From positions 1 to 13,221 of the forward strand of contig VAYJ01000013.1 of NCBI GenBank assembly GCA_005888465.1: a DNA stretch of 13,221 bases, given 5' to 3'. Below, in pieces: positions 7,173-13,221 of this stretch. The stretch's first letter is position 1; the number at the start of each line of letters is the position of its first letter. Position numbers and translations under genes: made by a program. This DNA comes from Actinomycetota bacterium. Its GTDB lineage: Bacteria; Actinomycetota; UBA4738. The notes beneath the pieces were generated by a model. The model was not told the origin of the DNA. It worked only from the letters and a program-made list of their open reading frames with translations, and did no database searches.

Positions 7173-8522
7173 TCAGCCGGCTTCGGCCGCGTCGGGCGTG
7201 GCTTCTCGCCACGCCATGGCCGTCGCGGCCATCATGATGAACAACCCCCAGGGGATCAGCTCGTAGTACGCCATCTGGATGATCCCGGCGAGGATCGCCA
7301 CGTGTCCCCAGAATCGGGCATTCGTATCTCGACCGGCCGCGGTCGGCAGTCGCCTCCCGGTCTTGAACAGCGCCACCAGCCACCAGCACATGAACAGCGT
7401 CACGCCCGGGATGCCGTGTGCCACGATGATGGTCCAGAACTGGCCATGCGTGCCGACCGAGGGCCCGACGAGCGGCGCGGTGGGGTTGACCAACGAGACC
7501 GAGACCGGCGTCCCGTACCCGAGGATCGGCGACTGGGCGACGGCCTGGATGGACGATTCGTACAACAGGGCACGCGTGCGGTCACCGTACCCGTGTCCGA
7601 GCCGGAGCTGGATCAGGGCCCAGAGGGGACTGAGCAACACGATCGCGCCGACGACGATCCCCCCGACGATCAGGCCGCGGGCGATCCGGGCCATCCGGCG
7701 ATTGCGTCCCCCCGCCAGGCGCAGGGTCGCGTAGGCCATGCTCACCCCGGTGCTGAACCACGACCCGCGGTCGAGGGAGAAGATCAGGGGGGCGATGGAG
7801 AACACGAGGAGCAACACGAGGGCGACGCGCCAGAGGCGCGATCGGATGACGCCACCCATGAGGGCGGCGAGCGCGAACGGGAGCGAGAGGGCGAACGCGG
7901 ACCCCCACTGGTTCGTATAGATGAACGGCGACTTGGGACGGTGGATCGCCGTACCGCTGAAGGCGTTCAACGACGCCGTCGAGGCATGCACCAGGTCGAA
8001 CACGAAGCGGTTCCCCGCGACGGCGCTCGCCGGCAGCACCTTCTCGAACGGGGTGGAAAAGCTGATCTTGGGAAGCATCATCCCGATGACCCCGCCGATC
8101 ACCGTGAGCACCCAGAACGCCGCGAGTGTCTTCACCACGACGCTCGATGGCAGGCGACTTCGGGGCATGTTGAACACGTACAGGAAGAGCAGCCCGGCCG
8201 CGATGTAGAGCGATCCGCGCCAGCCAAACGAGATCGTGTGAGAGAGCCCCTTCACCTGGACGTAGGTCACGAGCATCCACACGAGGAAGAAGACCCAGAG
8301 CAGGAACGAGCGCGGAGCGCGGAGCTTCCCTCGCATGACGAGCGCGAGGACGATCGGCACGGCCAGGATCACCTGGACGAAGCCGCTCACGCCCAGGGCC
8401 CACCACACGAACAGGCCCAGAAACATGAGGTTCAGGAGCCAGGCAGGGCGAAGGTGGGGCGTGCCCCCACGGAGCGCAGGTGCGCGGGCGCCGGGCGCCG
8501 GCGCCGGCCGAACGTCGAGCAT
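7173..8522 (-). CDS. Wzy-type O-antigen polymerase / ligase-family membrane protein
   Basis: A 449-residue integral membrane protein with about ten or more hydrophobic segments, matching the O-antigen polymerase/ligase (Wzy/WaaL, Wzy_C) superfamily. After a proline-rich cytoplasmic leader (1-28) come several helices, then a polar stretch (about 155-205) and the DRGSW motif at 251-255, which matches the family's conserved S/D-RG. A long outside loop near 305-360 contains GDRTRALLYESS and the SPILGYG motif (331-337) typical of the family, plus a THGQFW segment with His359. The enzyme should join lipid-linked repeat units into long chains. The sequence alone cannot separate polymerase from ligase, but a flippase directly downstream and a BY-kinase in the same operon favour polymerase. 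The ATG at 8522 is 2 bp after the stop of the glycosyltransferase gene and has a G-rich stretch upstream. Confidence 0.85.
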   Translation of the reverse strand: MLDVRPAPAPGARAPALRGGTPHLRPAWLLNLMFLGLFVWWALGVSGFVQVILAVPIVLALVMRGKLRAPRSFLLWVFFLVWMLVTYVQVKGLSHTISFGWRGSLYIAAGLLFLYVFNMPRSRLPSSVVVKTLAAFWVLTVIGGVIGMMLPKISFSTPFEKVLPASAVAGNRFVFDLVHASTASLNAFSGTAIHRPKSPFIYTNQWGSAFALSLPFALAALMGGVIRSRLWRVALVLLLVFSIAPLIFSLDRGSWFSTGVSMAYATLRLAGGRNRRMARIARGLIVGGIVVGAIVLLSPLWALIQLRLGHGYGDRTRALLYESSIQAVAQSPILGYGTPVSVSLVNPTAPLVGPSVGTHGQFWTIIVAHGIPGVTLFMCWWLVALFKTGRRLPTAAGRDTNARFWGHVAILAGIIQMAYYELIPWGLFIMMAATAMAWREATPDAAEAG

Positions 8523-8524
8523 CG

Positions 8525-9499
8525 CTAGACCCCCCGCCCGGCCGCGTGGGCGAGGCGCACGATGAGCTGGGCCCGAAGGATGCGGTAGGAGACCAGATAG
8601 GCGAGGTAGCCGCGGAGCTCACGCCAGTCGGCCTGGAGGCATCGCTTCGCCCAGCGCCGGCCCTCCGCTCGGTCGCCCGCGGCCGCGTAGGCGAACGCGA
8701 TCCGCCCATAGATCCGGGCCAGGTTCCGCGGGTGCTGGCTGATCTCAGGGCGGTGGTCGAGCTGGTATTGGAGGCCCTTGATGATGGTGTGCCAGCGGTC
8801 GACGAAGTACGAGTACTGCCAGCGCACACGAACGAGCGGCCGCCGCACGGCGACGAGCGGCGCGAGCCGGGCCGCACGCAGGTGCCAGTCGTAGTCCTCG
8901 CCGTAGCTTCCCGGGATCGCTTCGTCGATCAGGCCAATCTCGCCGACGTAGCTCGATCGTTTCACCATCACGCTGCTCGAGTGCACCTCGATCCGCCGCC
9001 CGCGAAGGAGGTGCTCGAGGGTCATGAGCTCCTGCCCGGGGATGCGGGCTGAGCGCCACCCGGTCCCGAGGAAGATGCCCGTGACGACGACGGCAGAGTC
9101 GGGGTGCGCCTGCAGCGCGCGCACCTGCAGCCGGACCTTCGCCGGGAGCCACTCGTCGTCGTCGTCGAGGAACGCGACCAGCTCTCCGGTCGCGGCGATC
9201 ACGCCCGCGTTGTACGCGCCGGCCGGGCCGGGCGTCCGGTCGTTCGTCATGATGCGGACGGTCCGTCCGTCGGGCACGACGACCGGCGGCTGGAAGGGCT
9301 CCTCGCGATCGAACACGACGATGCACTCGATGGGTCCGGCGTAGTCCTGGGCCAACACGCTTCGCACGGCCGCCGCCATCAGCTCGTGGCGGTTGTGCGT
9401 GGGGATGATGACCGAGACGGCCGGCCACGTGGACGCCGGAGCGACCGCCGACCGATCGGCGGTCGCGCCAGCTTCGTCGGGGATCCTGCGGGCGGTCAT
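8525..9499 (-). CDS. Family 2 glycosyltransferase (GT-A fold)
   Basis: A 324-residue inverting glycosyltransferase of the GT2 type, expected to add a sugar from a nucleotide-sugar donor to the growing repeat unit at the inner face of the membrane. The N-terminal strand VSVIIPTHNR (28-37) binds the nucleotide, followed by GPAGAYNAG (91-99) and the metal-binding acidic motif LDDDDEW (111-117). Further on, GEDYDWHLRA matches the ED...W acceptor/base region of this family. The last 90 residues are charged and helical, with AFAYAAAGDRAEGRRWAKRCL looking somewhat like a TPR repeat. No membrane helix is seen. The ATG start overlaps the stop of the preceding sulfotransferase gene by 4 bp (ATGA). The sugar cannot be inferred. 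Confidence 0.92.
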   Translation of the reverse strand: MTARRIPDEAGATADRSAVAPASTWPAVSVIIPTHNRHELMAAAVRSVLAQDYAGPIECIVVFDREEPFQPPVVVPDGRTVRIMTNDRTPGPAGAYNAGVIAATGELVAFLDDDDEWLPAKVRLQVRALQAHPDSAVVVTGIFLGTGWRSARIPGQELMTLEHLLRGRRIEVHSSSVMVKRSSYVGEIGLIDEAIPGSYGEDYDWHLRAARLAPLVAVRRPLVRVRWQYSYFVDRWHTIIKGLQYQLDHRPEISQHPRNLARIYGRIAFAYAAAGDRAEGRRWAKRCLQADWRELRGYLAYLVSYRILRAQLIVRLAHAAGRGV

Positions 9500-10491
9500 G
9501 GCTGATACCCGTACCTTCGCAAGAGGGGCCTGGTGAGCAGCGAGACTATCCTACGCTGGCGCGGGCTCATCGCCGATCTCCATTCGTCGTCCAGGCGGAG
9601 CTGCAAGGAGCCCTGGTGCATCCGCACGGGGTTGCCCATGACCGTGTGATTGACGCCCAGCCGGACGCGGCCGTCGGCGATGAACGCGAAGGCCTCGGGG
9701 TCGATGCGCTCATCGAGCATCTCGACGATGCGCTCGAGCTCGAGGCGAGGCGCGGTGACGGCGTGCTCGTAGCGAACCCGGACCTCCGGGTGCCCCAGCC
9801 GCCCCAGCATCTCCATCTCCAGGTTCCGTGTCACCCAGCGCATGCCGATCCGCGCGGGCTGATAGCGGTGCATGTAGACGGTGCGGCCGGGCGTGTCGGG
9901 CCGCACGACCTTCTTGTTCCACGAATAGGCGACCCCGCGGCTGTCCCGGATCAGGTGGACCAGGCGCAGGTCGAGAACCGGCATGGCGCGCAGCACGAAT
10001 GCGGTGGAGGGGGCCTTCGACGAATCGACGATGACGCGAGTGTCGCCCACGACGGCAATCGCCCGGTAGAGCCGCTCCAGGGTGCCGAGGTACTCCCGGA
10101 GCCTTCGGTCGAAGGGCGGCCACGTCGAGTGCGCGACGAGCAGTGGGATGCGGCTGTGGCGGTCGATCGAGCGGGAGAGCGCGAGCACGTGCGCTACGTC
10201 CACGCGATCCCATCCCCCGAATGCCTCCTGGCCGACCGCGCTCCAGAACGGGCATTCGCGAAACGCGGTGCCGCAGCCGCAGAGGCGGTTCTCGACGAGG
10301 CCGCGCTGCCACAGGTCGCGGATCTCGCCGGCGGAGAAGAAACCGGGGAGCTGCCCCAGCATGCGATCGAGGAGCGTGCTGCCGCTGCGGCCGAGGCCGC
10401 CGATGTAGGCGACTTTGACGCGCGGCGCGTCCGAGGCGAGCACCGGCTCCGGCGCGAGCGCGAGCTTCGGCCGGGCGTCCATGGCGCTCAT
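9496..10491 (-). CDS. Sulfotransferase family protein, tandem copy B (Sulfotransfer_3-like)
   Basis: A 331-residue PAPS-dependent sulfotransferase. The 5'-phosphosulfate loop is GGLGRSGSTLLDRML (31-45), a DSSK block is at 156-159, and the 3'-phosphate loop is LIRDSRGVAYSW (180-191). Near the C-terminus, NHTVMGNP (281-288) resembles the GNP motif of carbohydrate sulfotransferases, followed by DDEWRSAMSP. Three cysteines, Cys71, Cys73 and Cys80 (CGCG...ECPFW), are shared with the neighbour. It is a full-length paralogue of the gene at 10488-11459. The frame continues upstream across that gene, but the ATG at 10491, overlapping the upstream stop by 4 bp (ATGA) and preceded by GGGAG, is the sensible start. 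A second ATG lies 9 bases in. The acceptor is presumably a sugar of the glycan built by this operon. Confidence 0.9.
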   Translation of the reverse strand: MSAMDARPKLALAPEPVLASDAPRVKVAYIGGLGRSGSTLLDRMLGQLPGFFSAGEIRDLWQRGLVENRLCGCGTAFRECPFWSAVGQEAFGGWDRVDVAHVLALSRSIDRHSRIPLLVAHSTWPPFDRRLREYLGTLERLYRAIAVVGDTRVIVDSSKAPSTAFVLRAMPVLDLRLVHLIRDSRGVAYSWNKKVVRPDTPGRTVYMHRYQPARIGMRWVTRNLEMEMLGRLGHPEVRVRYEHAVTAPRLELERIVEMLDERIDPEAFAFIADGRVRLGVNHTVMGNPVRMHQGSLQLRLDDEWRSAMSPRQRRIVSLLTRPLLRRYGYQP

Positions 10492-11459
10492 CGGCTCCCG
10501 CCGCCCCGCACGACCACGGGATATCCGTAGCCGACCAGCCGGGGAAAGGTGATGGCGGTCACCCAGCGCCGGTCCGAAGGGGACATCTTGCGTCGCCACT
10601 CGTCGTCTCGCCGGATGCGCATCCCACCCTCGCTGAATCGGATGGGATTGCCGTCCACCGTATGGTTCGGCGTGAGAAACACCTCCGTGTCGGTGACGAA
10701 CGAGAGGGCCGAGGGATCCACCGGCCAGCCCGTCTGTGCGAGGACGCGGGTGAGCTCCTCGCGGGGGCGGGCGACCAGATCCTCGTAGCGAAGGAGCGTG
10801 TACGGCACGCCGATTCGCCGTGTGAGGCCGGTCGCCTCGTTGTAGAGCAGCCACCTCGCGGAGGCGCCGACCGGCCCGTAGGTCTCCATGTAGACGGCCT
10901 CCGGCTGCGTGACGCGGTCTCGGACGAGCTTCTCCCAGGAGAAGGCGACCCCGCGGCTGTCCCGCACGAGGTGGATGAGCCGCAGGTCGGCCCCGGGGAG
11001 CAGCCGGACGAGGAGCGCATGCGTGGGGAGCTTCGAGGAGTCGACCAGCACCGTCGCCCCGGAGACGTTCGCGAGCGAACGGTACAGGCGCTCCAGGATC
11101 CCGAGGTACCGGGTGAGCCCCGGGCTTCGCTCGGGGTGCGGGCGGCGACGAAGGACCCGGGGGAGTGCCCAGGGCCGGTCGAACCTGCGCCACATCTTGA
11201 GCACGTCGTCGAGGTCGACGCGGTCCCAACCGCCGAACGCCTCCTGCCCGACGGCCGTCCAGAACACGCAGTCGCGGAAGGGCGCGCCGCAGCCGCACGG
11301 CCGGTTCTCCGTGAGCCCTGATTGCCAGATCTCGCGGACCTCTCCCAGCGAGAAGAACCCCGGCACCTGCCCCACCATCCGATCGAGGAGCGTGCTCCCG
11401 CTTCGGCCCCAGCCGCCGATGTACAGGACCCGCAGATCACCCGCGGCCTTCGCGCTCAT
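10488..11459 (-). CDS. Sulfotransferase family protein, tandem copy A (Sulfotransfer_3-like)
   Basis: A 323-residue PAPS-dependent sulfotransferase and close paralogue of the next gene in the operon. Motifs in order: GGWGRSGSTLLDRMVG (15-30) for the 5'-phosphosulfate, the CGCG...DCVFW cysteine block (Cys55, Cys57, Cys64), GQEAFGGWDRVD (71-82, nearly the same in both copies), DSSK (140-143), LVRDSRGVAFSW (164-175) for the 3'-phosphate, and NHTVDGNPIRF (265-275). The conserved blocks agree in order and spacing while the middle (about 85-120) differs, as expected if a tandem duplication was followed by a change of acceptor. The start ATG overlaps the stop of the Alg13-like gene (ATGA). Like its partner it has no membrane helix, so sulfation probably happens in the cytoplasm before export. 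Confidence 0.9.
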   Translation of the reverse strand: MSAKAAGDLRVLYIGGWGRSGSTLLDRMVGQVPGFFSLGEVREIWQSGLTENRPCGCGAPFRDCVFWTAVGQEAFGGWDRVDLDDVLKMWRRFDRPWALPRVLRRRPHPERSPGLTRYLGILERLYRSLANVSGATVLVDSSKLPTHALLVRLLPGADLRLIHLVRDSRGVAFSWEKLVRDRVTQPEAVYMETYGPVGASARWLLYNEATGLTRRIGVPYTLLRYEDLVARPREELTRVLAQTGWPVDPSALSFVTDTEVFLTPNHTVDGNPIRFSEGGMRIRRDDEWRRKMSPSDRRWVTAITFPRLVGYGYPVVVRGGGSR

Positions 11460-12001
11460 CGGGCGCGAGCCCGTGGCTTGCGGACGATCTCCGCAACCAG
11501 CTCGTCGAACTTCCGGATGGGCTCGCTCATGGCGAGGGGGTCGGCGCCGGATCGGCCCGGTCCTGGGCCGGCGAGGGCCGAGTCCATCGCCTCGCGAAAG
11601 GCGGCCTCGGATTCGGCGAGGAGGACCTCGCCCTGCGCGACGAGCTGGCGCGCGAACGTGACCTGGTGGTTGTCCACGACCTCACCGAGCTCGGAGAGGC
11701 GTGGCACGACGACGGGCCGATGGCCGCTCCACCTGGCCATCATGATGCTCCCCGGCCCCGCGTGACACGCGATCACGCGCGCCGCGGCCATCCGCGCCTC
11801 GAGCTCCGGGAAGTCGAGGAAGTCGACCGAGCGCTCGGGATGCGGGCACCGTGCCGGTCCGCACTGGATGAGGCCCTCGACATCGGACGGCGCGGCGTCC
11901 AGCCACGCGTCGGACCAGTCGACCAGCCGCTGGAACGGGTAGTGGTCCATGCCCATCGTCACGAGCACGAGGCGCTTGTCCGAGCTAGAGGAGCCGGCCA
12001 A
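11456..12001 (-). CDS. Alg13/PssE/EpsF-like glycosyltransferase subunit (GT28 C-terminal domain)
   Basis: A 181-residue protein equal to the C-terminal, nucleotide-sugar-binding half of a family 28 glycosyltransferase. Evidence: the first strand RLVLVTMG (10-17), the donor-binding ACHAGPGSIMMA segment (78-89), RPVVVPR (95-101) and VVDNHQVTFARQL (108-120), which match the SHxGxGS, P-x-x-VPR and HQ blocks of Alg13, PssE and the MurG C-domain. By itself it lacks the acceptor and membrane half; the partner is encoded immediately upstream (11985-12518), as with Alg13/Alg14. The start is a TTG: the first strand begins only ten residues in, no ATG or GTG precedes it suitably, and a strong purine-rich site lies 7 bases before. 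The gene begins 17 bp inside its partner. Likely donors are UDP-sugars, but this is not read from the sequence. Confidence 0.88.
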   Translation of the reverse strand: MAGSSSSDKRLVLVTMGMDHYPFQRLVDWSDAWLDAAPSDVEGLIQCGPARCPHPERSVDFLDFPELEARMAAARVIACHAGPGSIMMARWSGHRPVVVPRLSELGEVVDNHQVTFARQLVAQGEVLLAESEAAFREAMDSALAGPGPGRSGADPLAMSEPIRKFDELVAEIVRKPRARAR

Positions 12002-12518
12002 TGACCTTCCCCTTCCGGTAGAAGCGCTGTTGGCCCTCCCACTGCAGGAGGAACAGGTCGCTCAGCGGATAGCAGAGCCTTCCCGTGAGCGTGGAAGAGT
12101 CGATGCGATCGTAGACCTCGATGTACACGGTTCGAACCCGGTGGAGCTTGGCCGCCACGAAGAACGGGAAGGCCACGCCCGCGCCGGAGGACACGATGAC
12201 GTCGGGGCGCATCCGGCGAACCGAACGCCACGCGAGCCGGAGGTTCCGGATCGCGTTCGGGATGTTCCGCGTGGTGGGGTGGTAGGCCCAGACGACATCC
12301 TCGCCCGCGAGCATCGAGAGGCTGTCCGTTTTCCGGAACGTCACCCACGTGCGCCGGTGCCGGTCCCACCATGGCCGCAGCCGATAGAGCTGGATCAGGT
12401 GGCCGCCTGAGGACGCGACCAGCATGACGTGCAGCAGGGGATTCGCGGGATCTGGTGCGGGCCCGGGGGATTCGGGCGCAGGGACGGGCGATCGTTCGAT
12501 CGCAGACATCGAACCCAT
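11985..12518 (-). CDS. Alg14/PssD/EpsE-like glycosyltransferase subunit
   Basis: A 177-residue protein matching the Alg14 family, the acceptor-binding membrane-associated half of a two-part glycosyltransferase. After a proline-rich leader (1-28), VMLVASSGGHL (31-41) carries the conserved SGGH motif, PDVIVSSGAGVAFPF (105-119) the SxGxG strand, and VYIEVYDRIDSSTLTGRL (131-148) with LLQW (157-160) the typical end. The stretch after SSGAG (113-124) is hydrophobic and may sit at the membrane, recruiting the Alg13-like partner encoded next. In exopolysaccharide loci such pairs (PssD/PssE, EpsE/EpsF) add a sugar to the lipid-linked precursor. The ATG at 12518 is chosen because GGAGG stands 9 bases upstream; a second ATG 9 bases in would have poorer spacing. 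It starts 33 bp after the kinase stop. Confidence 0.9.
   Translation of the reverse strand: MGSMSAIERSPVPAPESPGPAPDPANPLLHVMLVASSGGHLIQLYRLRPWWDRHRRTWVTFRKTDSLSMLAGEDVVWAYHPTTRNIPNAIRNLRLAWRSVRRMRPDVIVSSGAGVAFPFFVAAKLHRVRTVYIEVYDRIDSSTLTGRLCYPLSDLFLLQWEGQQRFYRKGKVIGRLL
12005..12016 (-). promoter_or_regulatory. Ribosome binding site supporting the TTG start at 12001
   Basis: Read on the minus strand this is GGAAGGGGAAGG, with AAGGGG ending 7 bases before the TTG. It lies inside the 3' end of the Alg14-like gene and helps explain how a rare start codon is used. Confidence 0.6.
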
Positions 12519-12527
12519 CCCCCTCGT

Positions 12528-12532
12528 CCTCC
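12528..12532 (-). promoter_or_regulatory. Ribosome binding site for the Alg14-like gene
   Basis: Minus-strand GGAGG, 9 bases before the ATG at 12518. It favours that ATG over the in-frame ATG at 12509. Confidence 0.65.
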
Positions 12533-12551
12533 ATGAAGCGGGCGAGCACCC

Positions 12552-13221
12552 TCAGGGCGTGCTGGCGCTCCTGGAGGAGGGCTCGGCGCTCGAATCCTGC
12601 ACGGCCCCGGGGACCTTTGCCCCGTGCGGCCCGGACCCGTTCTCGTGTGGCTTCTCGTATGCCGGTGAGTCGTAGCCGTAGGACCCGTAGCGGTACCGGT
12701 ACGCGGCGTAGGGGTCCGTGTAGCGGTAGGCCTTGGCCTTCCTCGGGTCGAAGTCGTTGAGCACGGCTCCGAAGATCGTCGCGCCGACCTGCTCCAAGTG
12801 GTCGCGCGTCTGCATCACCGCACTCCGCGGCGTCTTCTCCGCGTCGGCCACGAAGAGCACGCCGTCGGTGAGCGGCACGAGGGCCAGGGCGTCGGAGACG
12901 AGCAGAACCGGCGCGGTGTCGACGATGATGAAATCGGAGACGTCGCGCAGGCCCGTGATGATCTCAGCCATGTGTTCGGATTGGAGCATCTCGGCAGGGC
13001 GGCTGGGGACCGGGCCGCTCGGCATGATCCGCAAGTTCTCGACGCCTGGGTCGAGGATCGCCTCCCAGGGCTCCACCTCCCCCGCGAGCACGTTCGACAG
13101 GCCGACCTCGTTCGACAGCTCGAAGAACTGGTGGATGCGCGGCTTGCGGAGGTCGGCGGACACGAGCACCACGCGCTTGCCCGCGTCGGCGAGCACCAGC
13201 GCCAGGTTGGCTGCGGTAGTC
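12552..13221 (-). CDS. Bacterial tyrosine kinase / capsule regulator (CpsD/CapB-like), N-terminus cut off
   Basis: The 222 C-terminal residues of a BY-kinase, a P-loop ATPase that phosphorylates its own tyrosine tail and so controls polysaccharide polymerisation and chain length. The frame is open at the right edge and begins inside the Walker A motif (TTAANLAL remains). Then come the Walker A' motif VLVSADLRKPR and the Walker B motif FIIVDTAP. The tail has nine tyrosines within 24 residues (about visible residues 175-200), the expected autophosphorylation cluster, followed unusually by about 30 polar residues rich in Gly, Ser and Pro. Whether a Wzz-like membrane domain is fused in front, as in many relatives, cannot be seen. 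It is the most upstream gene of the minus-strand operon visible here; the operon promoter is therefore outside or earlier. Its stop is 33 bp before the Alg14-like gene. Confidence 0.92.
   Translation of the reverse strand, partial: TTAANLALVLADAGKRVVLVSADLRKPRIHQFFELSNEVGLSNVLAGEVEPWEAILDPGVENLRIMPSGPVPSRPAEMLQSEHMAEIITGLRDVSDFIIVDTAPVLLVSDALALVPLTDGVLFVADAEKTPRSAVMQTRDHLEQVGATIFGAVLNDFDPRKAKAYRYTDPYAAYRYRYGSYGYDSPAYEKPHENGSGPHGAKVPGAVQDSSAEPSSRSASTP

Noticed and set aside
6843..8528. 561-codon plus-strand open frame across the flippase and Wzy-type genes
   Set aside because: Its product is low-complexity and charged, while the minus-strand proteins have clear families and coupled junctions. 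It is a GC-rich antisense shadow.
10492..11298. Continuation of the copy B sulfotransferase frame upstream, which would make a 600-residue protein
   Set aside because: The extra part overlaps the copy A gene in another frame and has no recognisable domain. The ATG at 10491 with its ATGA overlap gives a normal-length sulfotransferase.
1..13221. tRNA, rRNA, CRISPR arrays, insertion sequences and transposase remains
   Set aside because: Looked for by eye on both strands; no spaced direct repeats, terminal inverted repeats, transposase-like proteins or cloverleaf-like genes were recognised, and almost all the sequence is accounted for by coding genes.

Overview
This is a GC-rich window (roughly two thirds G+C by eye, not counted), densely packed with genes and with no stretch over about 60 bases lacking one. 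Nearly every gene belongs to one job: building, modifying and exporting a surface or extracellular polysaccharide, very likely a sulfated one. High GC, frequent GTG starts (plus one TTG), short or missing leaders and protein style suggest a high-GC lineage such as Actinomycetota. That is inference; there is no rRNA or other marker here.

Layout. (1) Positions 1-372, plus strand: the C-terminal end of an AMP-forming adenylation/acyl-CoA ligase, cut by the window edge. (2) 383-1153, minus: a membrane-anchored polysaccharide deacetylase, convergent with the ligase and divergent from the next unit. (3) 1193-4633, plus: a Wzx-type flippase followed by two alpha/beta-hydrolase-fold proteins whose catalytic serine position holds Arg in one and Cys in the other. 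(4) 4638-13221, minus: one long, tightly coupled operon read from the right edge: BY-kinase (5' end cut off inside its Walker A motif), Alg14-like and Alg13-like halves of a split glycosyltransferase, two tandem paralogous sulfotransferases, a family 2 glycosyltransferase, a Wzy-type polymerase/ligase, a second Wzx flippase (paralogue of the first), and a third sulfotransferase from a different branch.

Proposed working model (inference): the Alg13/14 pair and the family 2 enzyme help build a lipid-linked repeat unit; one or both flippases move it across the membrane; the Wzy protein polymerises it; the BY-kinase regulates chain assembly through its tyrosine-rich tail; the deacetylase trims N- or O-acetyl groups outside; three sulfotransferases add sulfate from PAPS. 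The adenylation enzyme, the two atypical hydrolases and the deacetylase resemble the accessory set known from exosortase A (PEP-CTERM) polysaccharide loci, which suggests an acyl or aminoacyl modification module beside the core machinery. No exosortase, PAPS-synthesis gene, initiating glycosyltransferase or Wzz protein is visible inside the window. No RNA genes, CRISPR arrays or mobile elements were seen.
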